This document shows positions 24,673 to 36,239 of a DNA stretch of 64,000 nt, one piece after another. This DNA comes from Muribaculaceae bacterium (GTDB lineage: Bacteria; Bacteroidota; Bacteroidia; Bacteroidales; Muribaculaceae): contig WGUO01000001.1 in the NCBI GenBank assembly GCA_014867205.1, positions 1 to 64,000 of the forward strand. Direction: 5' to 3'. The notes under the pieces are model-generated. The model saw only the letters and a list, made by a program, of their open reading frames with translations, was not told the origin of the DNA and ran no database searches. Made by a program: the position numbers and the translations under genes. The first letter of the stretch is position 1. Each line of letters opens with the position of its first letter.

Positions 24673-25881
24673 TTAGAAGTAAGTCTCGAGAGCGTAGTTG
24701 ATGTTGTCGAGGATATAGCTTACGTCGCTGTCGTTGGGGTCGATGGCCTTTGCACGCTCGGCGATAGCCTTGGCGGCCTCGAAGTAGTTGACCTTGACAT
24801 CCTGGCGTTTCTCGGGCTGGTTGCCCTCGATGCCGTTCCAAACAACCGTACCTGAGGTGTAGATCTTCTTGGCGGCGTTCTTTAGGGTCTCTATGTCTGC
24901 GTTATCGAAGCTGGCGGCCTTGCGGTAGTCCTCGATCGAGGCTGCGTCATCGCCCTTGCGGTCGTTGACATATCCGCGGAGACCATACAGGAAAGGCTGG
25001 TCGGGTGTCTGGCTGATCTGTGCGGCGATCAGAGAAACGGCGTCGTCGTAGCGGTTCTGCTGCAGAAGCGAGTTCACGAGATTGTTGAGGAAGAGCGGGT
25101 TCTTGATGCCGAACTTCTCGTAGCCATCGCGTGCCACTTTCTCGATCTCAACCTTTGCGGTATCCTCGAGTGTGGAGTCGCGGAGAGCCATGTTCTGCCA
25201 GCATGCGATCTCGTACACATAGTTCTGCGGGTCGGTGATGCCGGCCTTGCGGGCCTTCTCAAATGCCTTGAGGGCATCCTGAAGCGAGTTGCCCGAGTAT
25301 GCGCCGATTCCGGCGTAATGGTATGCCAGTGCGACCATCGAGTCGGGAACAGCCTTTACTGCCTTGTCGGCCCAGGGCTGCGAGGGGATGTCTCCATAGA
25401 TCATGAAGGCATTGTATGCCTCGGGGTAGTAGTGCTTGTTGTTGAACAGCTCACCGCCGTAGTTGAAGTAATCGTTGTGGTGATTGTTGATGCGCGACAC
25501 CATGTCTTTCGAGTGCTTGGGCTTAACCTGTCCCTTCTCGTTGGGTACCGAGTCAAGCGGAAGCGCCTTGAGGAAATAGTTGTAGCCGTTCACAAGCTCC
25601 GTGCCCATGTCGATTACGTTGACGGCGGGATCGTCGGGGTTGATGGCACGCTTCTTGAAACCATCGTCGAAGGCGTCGAACTCGATCTTGCCGGCAACAT
25701 AATATGTGCGGACGTCATTCTGAGTCTCCGGATTCGCTGCAGCCTGCTGGATGAGATTGCGGGCTTCGGCGATCTTGTCGATTTTGCCTGAGAGTTTGGC
25801 GGCCTGGTCTACGGTTGCCTTCTGTGCGTTCATTGCCCCCACTGCCGTGAGGCAAAGAGCCATGGTCAGGATCTTCTTCAT
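24673..25881 (-). CDS. Periplasmic TPR-repeat protein
   Basis: Residues 1-19 are a signal peptide (MKKILTMALCLTAVGAMNAQ). At least three TPR-like pairs follow: YYPEAYNAFMIYGDIP, SLQDALKAFEKARKAG, and LYGLRGYVNDRKGDDAASIE, ending with NYFEAAKAIAERAKAIDPND. Proteins of this kind are common in the Bacteroidales envelope; the role is unknown. It follows gyrA by 49 bases on the same strand and probably shares its promoter. Confidence 0.85.
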   Translation of the reverse strand: MKKILTMALCLTAVGAMNAQKATVDQAAKLSGKIDKIAEARNLIQQAAANPETQNDVRTYYVAGKIEFDAFDDGFKKRAINPDDPAVNVIDMGTELVNGYNYFLKALPLDSVPNEKGQVKPKHSKDMVSRINNHHNDYFNYGGELFNNKHYYPEAYNAFMIYGDIPSQPWADKAVKAVPDSMVALAYHYAGIGAYSGNSLQDALKAFEKARKAGITDPQNYVYEIACWQNMALRDSTLEDTAKVEIEKVARDGYEKFGIKNPLFLNNLVNSLLQQNRYDDAVSLIAAQISQTPDQPFLYGLRGYVNDRKGDDAASIEDYRKAASFDNADIETLKNAAKKIYTSGTVVWNGIEGNQPEKRQDVKVNYFEAAKAIAERAKAIDPNDSDVSYILDNINYALETYF

Positions 25882-25930
25882 AGTTATAATGTTTTAAGTT
25901 GATAATTCGATTGTCTGACAGAAGTCCGGT

Positions 25931-28534
25931 TTAATCTCCAGACTCGTTTTCAGCATTATTTTCTGTATCTGTCTCCTCATGGGCATCGATATCGGTGTCA
26001 TAGGCCTCCTCAATCATTTCGGCCTCGCGAATCACCCGGTTCTCGGCGTTCTCGATTTTCTCGTGCTCGAGTTCCTCGTCGATGCTCTCGTCGGGTTGCG
26101 AGTCTACCTTGCAGACTGAGGCGATGGTGTCACCACGCTTGCCGAGGTCGATAAGCTTGACGCCCTGTGTCGCACGGCCCATCACACGGATGTCGGCTAC
26201 GGGCAGACGGAGTGCCACGCCGCTCTGATTTATGATCATCAGGTCGTTGGAGTCGTTGACATTCTTGATTGAGACAAGAGCGCCGGTCTTGTCGGTGACG
26301 CTGATGGTCTTGACGCCCTTGCCGCCACGGTTGGTGATTCGGTAGTCATCGAGTGCCGAGCGCTTGCCGTAACCGTTCTCCGAGACAACCATCACAGTCT
26401 CGTCGGGTGAGCCGGTCATGGTAATCATGCCTATCACCTCGTCGCCCTCGTCGAGGGTCATGGCCTTGACGCCCTGTGACATACGGCCCATGCTGCGCAC
26501 GGTCTTCTCGTTAAACCTGATGGCTCGGCCCTTGCGGTTGGCCATGATGATCTCCGAGTTCCCGTCGGTCAGGCGCACGCTGATCACCTCATCATCCTCG
26601 CGGATCACGATGGCGTTGACACCTATGGCACGCGGACGAGAGTAAGCCGACAGCTGTGTCTTCTTGATGAATCCGCGCTTGGTGCCGAACACCAGGTTGT
26701 GCGTCGTGTTGAAAGCCGGGTCGGTCAGTCCCTTGACACGGATAAATGCGTTCACCCGGTCATCCTGGTCTATCTGCAGGAGGTTCTGTATGGCGCGGCC
26801 CTTTGAATTCTTGGCACCCTCGGGAATCTCGTATACCTTAAGCCAGTAGCACCGCCCCTTCTGGGTGAAGAAGAGCATGTAGTTGTGGTTGGTGGCAGGG
26901 TAGATGTATTCGATGAAGTCCTCGTCGCGTGTGGAGCTTCCCTTCGCGCCGACGCCGCCACGGTGTTGCGCGCGGAACTCGCTCAGCGGAGTGCGCTTGA
27001 TGTATCCCAGATGCGAGATGGTGATGATCATCTTGTCGTCGGAATAGAAGTCCTCGGAGTTGAAGTCACCGGAGAAGGGGTTGATCTTGGTGCGTCGCTC
27101 GTCGCCATATTTGTCGCGTATCTCTTCGAGTTCCTGCTTCATGACCTCGCGGAGCACGTGGTCATTGTTGAGGATGTCGTTATAGTGGGCGATGAGTTTC
27201 ATCAGCTCATCATACTCGGCGCGGAGTTTCTCCATCTCGAGTCCGGTGAGCTGGCGGAGCCGCATCTCGACAATCGCGCGTGTCTGCACCTCGTCGAGCT
27301 CAAAGCGCTCAGACAGGCGCTGGCGCGCCTCGTCGGTGGTCTCGGATCCGCGTATGATGGCGATGACCTCGTCGATGTTGTCGGTGGCTATCATCAGTCC
27401 CTTGAGAATATGGGCCCTCTCCTCGGCCTTGCGCAGGTCATAGCGTGTGCGGCGCAACACGACGTCGCGGCGGTGGTCCACGAATGCCTCAAGTATTTCC
27501 TTGAGATTTAGTGTCTTGGGACGTCCGTTGACCAGGGCCACATTATTGACGCTGAACGATGTCTGCATCTGCGTCAGTTTGTAGAGCTTATTGAGCACTA
27601 CCTTGGCGTTGGCCTCCTTCTTAATGTCGATGATGATGTTGATCTTGCCGCGTGCCGAGGTATCGGTCACGTCGGCTATGCCCTCTATCTTCTTCTCCTC
27701 TGCGAGCTGGATGATGGATTTTACGAGCTCGCCCTTTAGCACGCCGTAAGGAATCTCGGATACGACGATGGCATCGTGATTGCCCTCGGTCTCAATCTCG
27801 GCCTTGGCGCGGACTATGATGCGGCCGCGGCCTGTCTCATATGCGTCGCGAACGCCCTGAAGCCCGAATATCTCGCCCCCGGTGGGAAAATCGGGGGCCT
27901 GTATGTGCTCCATCAGTTGCTCTATGCTGAGATCCGGGTCGTCAATCAACGCGATTGACGCGTTAAGCGACTCGGTCAGGTTGTGGGGAGGCATATTGGT
28001 CGCCATTCCGACCGCGATACCCGATGCTCCGTTCACGAGCAGGTTGGGGATGCGGGTCGGCAATACCGACGGCTCTGAAAGAGTGTTGTCAAAGTTGGGA
28101 ACGAAATCGACCGTCTCCTTGTCGAGGTCGCGGAGCAGTTCCTCACCCATCCGGGCCAGCTTAACCTCCGTGTAACGCATTGCGGCGGGAGAGTCGCCGT
28201 CGATCGAGCCGAAGTTACCCTGTCCGAACACGAGTGGATAGCGTAACGACCATTCCTGAGCCATGCGCACCATGGTCAGATATATCGACGAGTCGCCGTG
28301 AGGGTGGTACTTACCCATTACCTCACCCACGATACGTGCCGATTTCTTTGTGTCGCCCGAGAATGTGTTGCCAAGTTCGTTCATTCCGAACAGTACCCTG
28401 CGGTGCACCGGTTTAAAGCCGTCGCGCACATCGGGAAGGGCACGAGATACGATCACAGACATCGAATAGTCGATGTAAGCGCTCTTCATTTCCGATTCTA
28501 TGTTAATCGGAATAATCTTGTCGTCTCCTTGCAT
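25931..28534 (-). CDS. gyrA: DNA gyrase subunit A
   Basis: The 867-residue protein has the breakage-reunion domain with catalytic Tyr121 (AAMRYTE) and a six-bladed C-terminal domain containing the GyrA box NRGGKG. The box marks it as GyrA rather than ParC. The quinolone region reads HPHGDSSIYLTMVRMAQ: Ser82 and Ser83 are present, and Leu86 replaces the Asp87 of E. coli. The acidic tail after residue 800 is typical. An upstream in-frame ATG at 28591 would add 19 residues that overlap the predicted promoter region, so MQGDDKIIPINIE is preferred. Confidence 0.95.
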   Translation of the reverse strand: MQGDDKIIPINIESEMKSAYIDYSMSVIVSRALPDVRDGFKPVHRRVLFGMNELGNTFSGDTKKSARIVGEVMGKYHPHGDSSIYLTMVRMAQEWSLRYPLVFGQGNFGSIDGDSPAAMRYTEVKLARMGEELLRDLDKETVDFVPNFDNTLSEPSVLPTRIPNLLVNGASGIAVGMATNMPPHNLTESLNASIALIDDPDLSIEQLMEHIQAPDFPTGGEIFGLQGVRDAYETGRGRIIVRAKAEIETEGNHDAIVVSEIPYGVLKGELVKSIIQLAEEKKIEGIADVTDTSARGKINIIIDIKKEANAKVVLNKLYKLTQMQTSFSVNNVALVNGRPKTLNLKEILEAFVDHRRDVVLRRTRYDLRKAEERAHILKGLMIATDNIDEVIAIIRGSETTDEARQRLSERFELDEVQTRAIVEMRLRQLTGLEMEKLRAEYDELMKLIAHYNDILNNDHVLREVMKQELEEIRDKYGDERRTKINPFSGDFNSEDFYSDDKMIITISHLGYIKRTPLSEFRAQHRGGVGAKGSSTRDEDFIEYIYPATNHNYMLFFTQKGRCYWLKVYEIPEGAKNSKGRAIQNLLQIDQDDRVNAFIRVKGLTDPAFNTTHNLVFGTKRGFIKKTQLSAYSRPRAIGVNAIVIREDDEVISVRLTDGNSEIIMANRKGRAIRFNEKTVRSMGRMSQGVKAMTLDEGDEVIGMITMTGSPDETVMVVSENGYGKRSALDDYRITNRGGKGVKTISVTDKTGALVSIKNVNDSNDLMIINQSGVALRLPVADIRVMGRATQGVKLIDLGKRGDTIASVCKVDSQPDESIDEELEHEKIENAENRVIREAEMIEEAYDTDIDAHEETDTENNAENESGD

Positions 28535-28604
28535 TATTTCTGTTGTAATTTTTGTCTTTTTCGGGGGAGTGCCGCGCTGCCGCGCGTCCATGCACTACAA
28601 TTGA

Positions 28605-28636
28605 CAAAATTACAAAAAAATATCGAATTTGGCAAA
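28605..28636 (-). promoter_or_regulatory. Promoter of gyrA
   Basis: On the minus strand TTTG (28633-28636), a 20-base spacer and TAATTTTG (28605-28612) match the Bacteroidetes consensus exactly. The gyrA ATG follows by 70 bases. Confidence 0.75.
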
Positions 28637-28639
28637 GGA

Positions 28640-28675
28640 AAAGCCGCATGATGCATGGCATCGTGCGGCTTTTTA
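28640..28675 (-). terminator. Terminator of clpC
   Basis: AAAGCCGCATGATGC and GCATCGTGCGGCTTT pair over 15 positions (one G-U) around ATG. T and A runs on both sides would make it work in both directions. It lies between clpC and the gyrA promoter. Confidence 0.85.
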
Positions 28676-28710
28676 TGATTGATGCGGGTAGCGATGTCGT
28701 TGTCGGTAAC

Positions 28711-31266
<2,556 letters not shown>

Positions 31267-31360
31267 TAAATCTTATATCAAGTTTGTACTTCTCTATAAC
31301 AAATGGCGTGCCAAAATTACAAGACATCTGAACGCGCCGATTGCTCGGATTTATACGCAA

Positions 31361-31401
31361 ACTGGTGTCATGATGCTGATTATCAGCATTATGACACCAG
31401 T
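31361..31401 (-). terminator. Hairpin between feoAB and clpC
   Basis: ACTGGTGTCATGATGCTGA and TCAGCATTATGACACCAGT form a 19-pair stem with one mismatch around TTA. It lies 22 bases after the feoAB stop. The T-run is weak, so it may act mainly by protecting the transcript end. Confidence 0.75.
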
Positions 31402-31423
31402 GAAACTAATTGCGCAGACTCTT

Positions 31424-33880
31424 TTACATCAGTACGCCCGCTATGTTAAATGTTATGAAAGAGAGCAGCCATGCCAATGCCGTGTTGTAGACGATGGAGA
31501 ATGCGGTGTATTTCCAGCTTCCTGTCTCATGCCTTATGGCCGTCAAGGTGGCTATGCAGGGGAAGTAGAGCAGTACGAACACCATGAACGCCAGGGCAGA
31601 TGCATGTGTGAACGGAGCCTTTCCGGTTATCTTCGACGGCGTGCTGAGTCTCTCGGAGAGCGCGGCGGCGTCATCGTCGCCGACATATAGCACTCCGAGT
31701 GTCGACACCACGACTTCCTTGGCGGCGGCTCCGGCTATAAGCGAGACGCATGTTTTCCATCCGAATTCCATCGGTGCGACAACAGGTTCGATCGCCTTGC
31801 CTATATGTCCGAGTATTGAGTGTTCCTGCTGGTATTCGTTTGTGATCATGTCTCCGATAGCCTCGGGCTCTGTGTCAGTCAGTGTCGCTTCAGGCAGATC
31901 TGCCATGAACTCTGCGCGGTAGTCCTGCGGCACTTGAGCGGGGGTATAATGCGGGAAGTAGGAGAGTGCCCATATGATGATAGAGGCTACGAGTATAAGT
32001 CCACCCATTTTCTTAAGGTACTGTTCGGCTTTCCCCCACATGTTGCGCATAGTGGCCTTGAATGTCGGCATGCGGTATGGAGGCAGTTCCATCACAAAGG
32101 GTGTCTCGTCGGCCTTGAACCAGAACTTGCGCATTAGCTTCGCGGTGACTACAGCCACTATGATGCCGAGCAGATACAGCCCCACAAACACCCATGCGCC
32201 ATAGTGGGGGAAGAATGCCCCGACAAGAAGCACATATATCGGTATTCTGGCCGAGCAGCTTATGAATGGATTGATGAGAATCGTTATCAGGCGGCTTGAC
32301 TTGCTCTCGATGATGCGTGTGGACATTATCGCGGGCACATTGCATCCGAATCCCATGACAAGCGGTATGAATGACTTGCCGTGAAGTCCCATCTTGTGCA
32401 TGAGCTTATCCATTATGAAGGCCACGCGCGCCATATATCCCGAATCCTCCATAAATGATATGAATGCGTATAATATCAGTATGTTGGGCAGAAATACGAT
32501 AACGCCTCCGACGCCTCCTATCACGCCGTCGAGCAGAAGGTCCTTGAGGGGGCCGTCGGCCATGTTGGCTCCGATTGTCTCGGATATCCAGCTCACAAGG
32601 TCCTCGATCCATGACATCGGGTAACTGCCGAGCTCGAATGTCGCCCAGAACATGACCCACATGGCGATGAGGAATATCGGGAATCCGAAGAGCTTGTTGG
32701 TCACGAAGGCATCGATGATCTTGGTTGACTTCTCTTCCTTCTCGAGCGAGCCTTCCATTGTTTCCCTCAGCGCTCCCTGTATGAATCCGTATTTGTCGGC
32801 CGATATGGCTGATGTCACGTCCTCGTTGAGTTTCTGCCTGATTCTTTCATCCTCACGGTCGCGCATATCTTTCCATCGCGGGTAATTTTCGTTTTCCTCA
32901 AGTATCTTCTCAATCTCGGGGTCACGCTCCATGAACTTGATCGCCAGAAATCGCGGGGAGAAGTGCTCGGTCACTTTCGGGTCTTTCTTGAACTCGCGGT
33001 TGAGTGCGGATACCGCCTGCTCGATATCCGGATTCATGCTGACATGTATGTGTCGGGTGTCGGGATTGGTCATCTCATAGACCTGAATCACGGTGTCAAG
33101 AAGTTTCTCTATTCCCCAGCCTGTCGATGCTATAGTCGGTACAAACGGCACTCCGAGCATCTTGCCGAGTGATTCATAGTCGAGCCTTGCGTTCCCTTTC
33201 TGGAGCTCGTCGAACATGTTCAGGTCCACGACCATGGGCAGGTTCATGTCGATGAGTTCGGTGGTGAGGTAAAGGTTTCTCTCGATATTGGATGCCACAA
33301 TCACATTGACGATCACGTCAGGTGTCTCCTCACGCAGATAGCGCATCACATATAGTTCCTCGGGCGAGTAGGCCGAAAGCGAGTATGTGCCCGGCAGATC
33401 CACAATGTTTAGCCTGTAGCCCTTGTATTTGAGAGAACCCTCTTTGGCGCCTACGGTGACACCGGCGTAGTTGCCGACATGCTCGTGGGCTCCCGACACC
33501 ATGTTGAAGAGGGATGTCTTGCCGCAATTGGGGTTTCCGATAAGCGCGATGTTGATGATCTTGTCGCGGCGCAGCCGCCTGTTGCCGGGTGCGCAGGCCT
33601 CGCTCTCTGAGGTGTCGCAGGCATGGTCGGCATGGTCGGCCGACGCGTTCCAGTCCTCCAGCAACTCCACCTCAACCAGGTTGGCCTCAGCTCTTCTCAG
33701 CGAGACCTCATAGCCCATCAGGGCATACTTGACCGGATCCTGAAGGGGCGCGTTGAGTATCACTCTCACCTCGCGTCCCCGCACGAACCCCATCTCCATG
33801 ACTCTCTTGCGGAACGCTCCGTGGCCAAGTATCTTTGTTATTACGCCGGTCTGTCCCGGCTTTAAATCTGACAATCGCAT
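31424..33880 (-). CDS. feoB: FeoA-FeoB fusion, ferrous iron transporter
   Basis: FeoB imports Fe2+ across the inner membrane; FeoA is a small SH3-like cofactor. The 818-residue protein begins with a FeoA domain (residues 1-75, MRLSDLKPGQTGVITKILG, MGYEVSLRR). The FeoB G domain follows, with G1 GNPNCGKTSLFN, G3 DLPGTYSLSAYSPEE and G4 NMFD. The C-terminal membrane domain contains two Gate repeats, with VMGFGCNVPAI and NPFISCSARIPIY. Fused FeoAB is usual in Bacteroidetes. The ATG at 33937 would add 19 residues overlapping the promoter and was rejected. Confidence 0.95.
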   Translation of the reverse strand: MRLSDLKPGQTGVITKILGHGAFRKRVMEMGFVRGREVRVILNAPLQDPVKYALMGYEVSLRRAEANLVEVELLEDWNASADHADHACDTSESEACAPGNRRLRRDKIINIALIGNPNCGKTSLFNMVSGAHEHVGNYAGVTVGAKEGSLKYKGYRLNIVDLPGTYSLSAYSPEELYVMRYLREETPDVIVNVIVASNIERNLYLTTELIDMNLPMVVDLNMFDELQKGNARLDYESLGKMLGVPFVPTIASTGWGIEKLLDTVIQVYEMTNPDTRHIHVSMNPDIEQAVSALNREFKKDPKVTEHFSPRFLAIKFMERDPEIEKILEENENYPRWKDMRDREDERIRQKLNEDVTSAISADKYGFIQGALRETMEGSLEKEEKSTKIIDAFVTNKLFGFPIFLIAMWVMFWATFELGSYPMSWIEDLVSWISETIGANMADGPLKDLLLDGVIGGVGGVIVFLPNILILYAFISFMEDSGYMARVAFIMDKLMHKMGLHGKSFIPLVMGFGCNVPAIMSTRIIESKSSRLITILINPFISCSARIPIYVLLVGAFFPHYGAWVFVGLYLLGIIVAVVTAKLMRKFWFKADETPFVMELPPYRMPTFKATMRNMWGKAEQYLKKMGGLILVASIIIWALSYFPHYTPAQVPQDYRAEFMADLPEATLTDTEPEAIGDMITNEYQQEHSILGHIGKAIEPVVAPMEFGWKTCVSLIAGAAAKEVVVSTLGVLYVGDDDAAALSERLSTPSKITGKAPFTHASALAFMVFVLLYFPCIATLTAIRHETGSWKYTAFSIVYNTALAWLLSFITFNIAGVLM

Positions 33881-33906
33881 TTTGATATTCTTTTTATCCC
33901 CGTTTG

Positions 33907-33938
33907 CAAAATTACAACCTTTATCGGGCGTGAACAAG
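33907..33938 (-). promoter_or_regulatory. Promoter of feoAB
   Basis: On the minus strand CTTG (33935-33938, one mismatch from TTTG), a 20-base spacer and TAATTTTG (33907-33914). The start codon follows by 27 bases. Confidence 0.65.
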
Positions 33939-34084
33939 AAAAGTCTGTCAAATACCTCGTTTTAGGTATGCCGGGCAGTTATGCGGAGTCGGCATTTACT
34001 CATTTTCGGGTATCACTGATGTTTCTGTCCTTTTGCTATTATGACACGATTTGGAATGAAAATGTTGTTGCGGCAGCCTAAAAA

Positions 34085-34112
34085 AGCGGCCCGTCTGCGC
34101 TGACGGGCCGCT
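34085..34112 (-). terminator. Terminator of the uvrB-ygiQ-peptidase operon
   Basis: AGCGGCCCGTC and GACGGGCCGCT form a perfect 11-pair stem around TGCGCT. On the minus strand it is followed by TTTTT. It lies 19 bases after the peptidase stop. Confidence 0.92.
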
Positions 34113-34130
34113 CTGTAGGGTATCTTGCGA

Positions 34131-36239
34131 TTATTTCTTGAGGTGCTTGTCGAGGAAGCGGAAGAATGTCCGCTGCCAGAGAATCGCGTTCTGGGGCTTG
34201 AGCACCCAGTGGTTCTCGTCGGGGAATACGAGCATCTCGGCCTCAAGACCATGCATCTTGGCGGCATTGAATGCCTGCATGCCCTGCGAGGCGAGAATGC
34301 GGTAGTCAAGTTCGCCGACGGTGATGAGCATCGGGGCTGTCCAGTTGTTGACGTATCGGTGAGGCGAGTTGGCATACGTGCGCTGAGCTGTGGCGTTCTC
34401 CTTGTCCCAGTAGGGGCCGCCGAGGTCGAAGTCAGCGAACCACATCTCCTCTGTCTCGAGATACTGGGCCTCCACGTTGAAGATGCCGGCATGTGCCACA
34501 AGTGCAGCAAAGCGTCCGTCGTTATGTCCTGCGAGCCAGTACACCGAGAAGCCTCCGTAACTTGCTCCGATGGCGCCTACATGTTCTGCGTCAACATATG
34601 GCTGGGCCTTGATGTAGTCGGTGGCCGCGAAGTAGTCCTGCATGTTCTGGCCTCCGTAGTCGCCTGAGATCTGACGGTTCCATGCGGTGCCGAATCCGGG
34701 CACTCCGTGGCGGTTGGGGGCTATGATCACGTATCCGTGTGCCGCCATGATCATGAAGTTCCATCGGTAGCTCCAGAACTGGCTGACTGCCTGTTGCGGG
34801 CCACCCTGGCAGTAGAGTATCGCGGGATACTTCTTGTTCGGGTCAAAGTCAGGGGGAAGAATCTCCCAGCATGTCATCTGGCCGCCGTCGGTGGTCGGTA
34901 CGATAACCTTGCGCACGTCACCGAGCTTAAGCTGGTCAAGAAGTTCCTTGTTGACAGTAGTGAGTTGCTTTGTATCCTTGGCACCCTTGGTGACGAGGAA
35001 AATCTCGTTGGGCTCGCGCATGGAGTGGCGAAGTGCGATGGCTGCATTGTCGGCAACTGGAGTGACGCCTACGTAGTCATACTGTCCGTCGGCTATCGTG
35101 TCGATGGCGCACGTGTTGACGTCAATGGTGAATACCGGTGACACTCCCTGATAGTAGCCGGTGAACCAGATTGAGCTGCCGTTCTTGGCCCATGCTATCT
35201 GCTCGGGCCAGTAGTCCCAGTTGGCTGTCAGGTCGCGCGACTGACGGCTCTTCATGTCCATTACCATGAGCCGCTTCTTGTCGCTCTCGTATTTGGCGGT
35301 AGGCATCGAGAGCCATGCGAGGCTGTTGCCGTCGGGCGAGAACACCGGGTCTGTGTCATAGCCGGGGAAACCATCGCCTGTGAGCTGCTCGGTCTTGCCG
35401 CTTGCCAGGTCATACAGATAGAGGTTGGAGTCGGTCGAGAACACGTATTCCATGCCCTTGAGCTTTCGGCTCACATATACAAGTTTCGAGCCGTCGGGAG
35501 CCCATGCGAATGACTCGGCGCCACCGAAGGGGCGCATCGGGCACTCAAACGGCTCACCCTGCATTATGTCCTTGGCGTTCTTGACCTCGCCGTCGAGTTC
35601 GGCCACAAAGGGGTGGGGTATCTTTGTCACCCACTCGTCCCAGTGCTTATAGCCGAGGTCGTCAACCACACGGCCTGTGGTCTTCGGAAGCCCCTTGAAG
35701 AGTTCCTCGTCGTTCTTGTTGTAATCATCGATTGCCGAGGCGAACACTACATGCTTGCCGTCGGGGCTGATCTTGAAGCACTCTATGCCATTCTTCTCCG
35801 ACGACAGGCGCTTTACCCCCGTGCCGTCGGCGTTCATGCTGTAGATCTGCGTGGCGTCGGTCTCGTCGTCATGACGCAGAAAGGCAATCTTCTCGCCATT
35901 CTCGATCCATTGCAGATTCGACTCGGAGCCTGCGGTCCTGGTGAGTCTCTTCATCTCCTTTCCGTCGGCTTCCATGATGTAAATCTCGGAGTTGCCCTTG
36001 TTCTCCTCAATATCCTCGTAGGTGAGGGTGAAGATGATTTTTGTGCCGTCGGGCGACGGCGTCGCCTCTGAGATGCGTCCGAACGCCTCGAGCACCTCGG
36101 GCGTCAGCATGCCGTTCTCAATCTTGATTTCCGGCTTCTCGATGATCTTGGCGTCGCCGCCGCTCTTGTCAGAGCATGCGGTCAGGGCCAACGGCAATAA
36201 CATTGCACACATTTTCAATCCTGTTTTGTTCATGATCAT
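34131..36239 (-). CDS. S9-family prolyl oligopeptidase-type lipoprotein
   Basis: The protein is a dipeptidyl-peptidase or acylaminoacyl-peptidase relative on the cell envelope. A lipoprotein signal (MCAMLLPLALTACSD) is followed by a WD40-like beta-propeller with repeated SPDGTKIIF, SPDGKHVVF, APDGSKLVY and SPDGNSLAW units (residues 45-400). The S9 hydrolase domain has Ser in GASYGGFS, Asp in ELDYRI and His in DENHWV. The ATG at 36239 overlaps the ygiQ stop (ATGA); a second ATG at 36233 is equally possible. It is the last gene of a three-gene operon. Confidence 0.92.
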   Translation of the reverse strand: MIMNKTGLKMCAMLLPLALTACSDKSGGDAKIIEKPEIKIENGMLTPEVLEAFGRISEATPSPDGTKIIFTLTYEDIEENKGNSEIYIMEADGKEMKRLTRTAGSESNLQWIENGEKIAFLRHDDETDATQIYSMNADGTGVKRLSSEKNGIECFKISPDGKHVVFASAIDDYNKNDEELFKGLPKTTGRVVDDLGYKHWDEWVTKIPHPFVAELDGEVKNAKDIMQGEPFECPMRPFGGAESFAWAPDGSKLVYVSRKLKGMEYVFSTDSNLYLYDLASGKTEQLTGDGFPGYDTDPVFSPDGNSLAWLSMPTAKYESDKKRLMVMDMKSRQSRDLTANWDYWPEQIAWAKNGSSIWFTGYYQGVSPVFTIDVNTCAIDTIADGQYDYVGVTPVADNAAIALRHSMREPNEIFLVTKGAKDTKQLTTVNKELLDQLKLGDVRKVIVPTTDGGQMTCWEILPPDFDPNKKYPAILYCQGGPQQAVSQFWSYRWNFMIMAAHGYVIIAPNRHGVPGFGTAWNRQISGDYGGQNMQDYFAATDYIKAQPYVDAEHVGAIGASYGGFSVYWLAGHNDGRFAALVAHAGIFNVEAQYLETEEMWFADFDLGGPYWDKENATAQRTYANSPHRYVNNWTAPMLITVGELDYRILASQGMQAFNAAKMHGLEAEMLVFPDENHWVLKPQNAILWQRTFFRFLDKHLKK

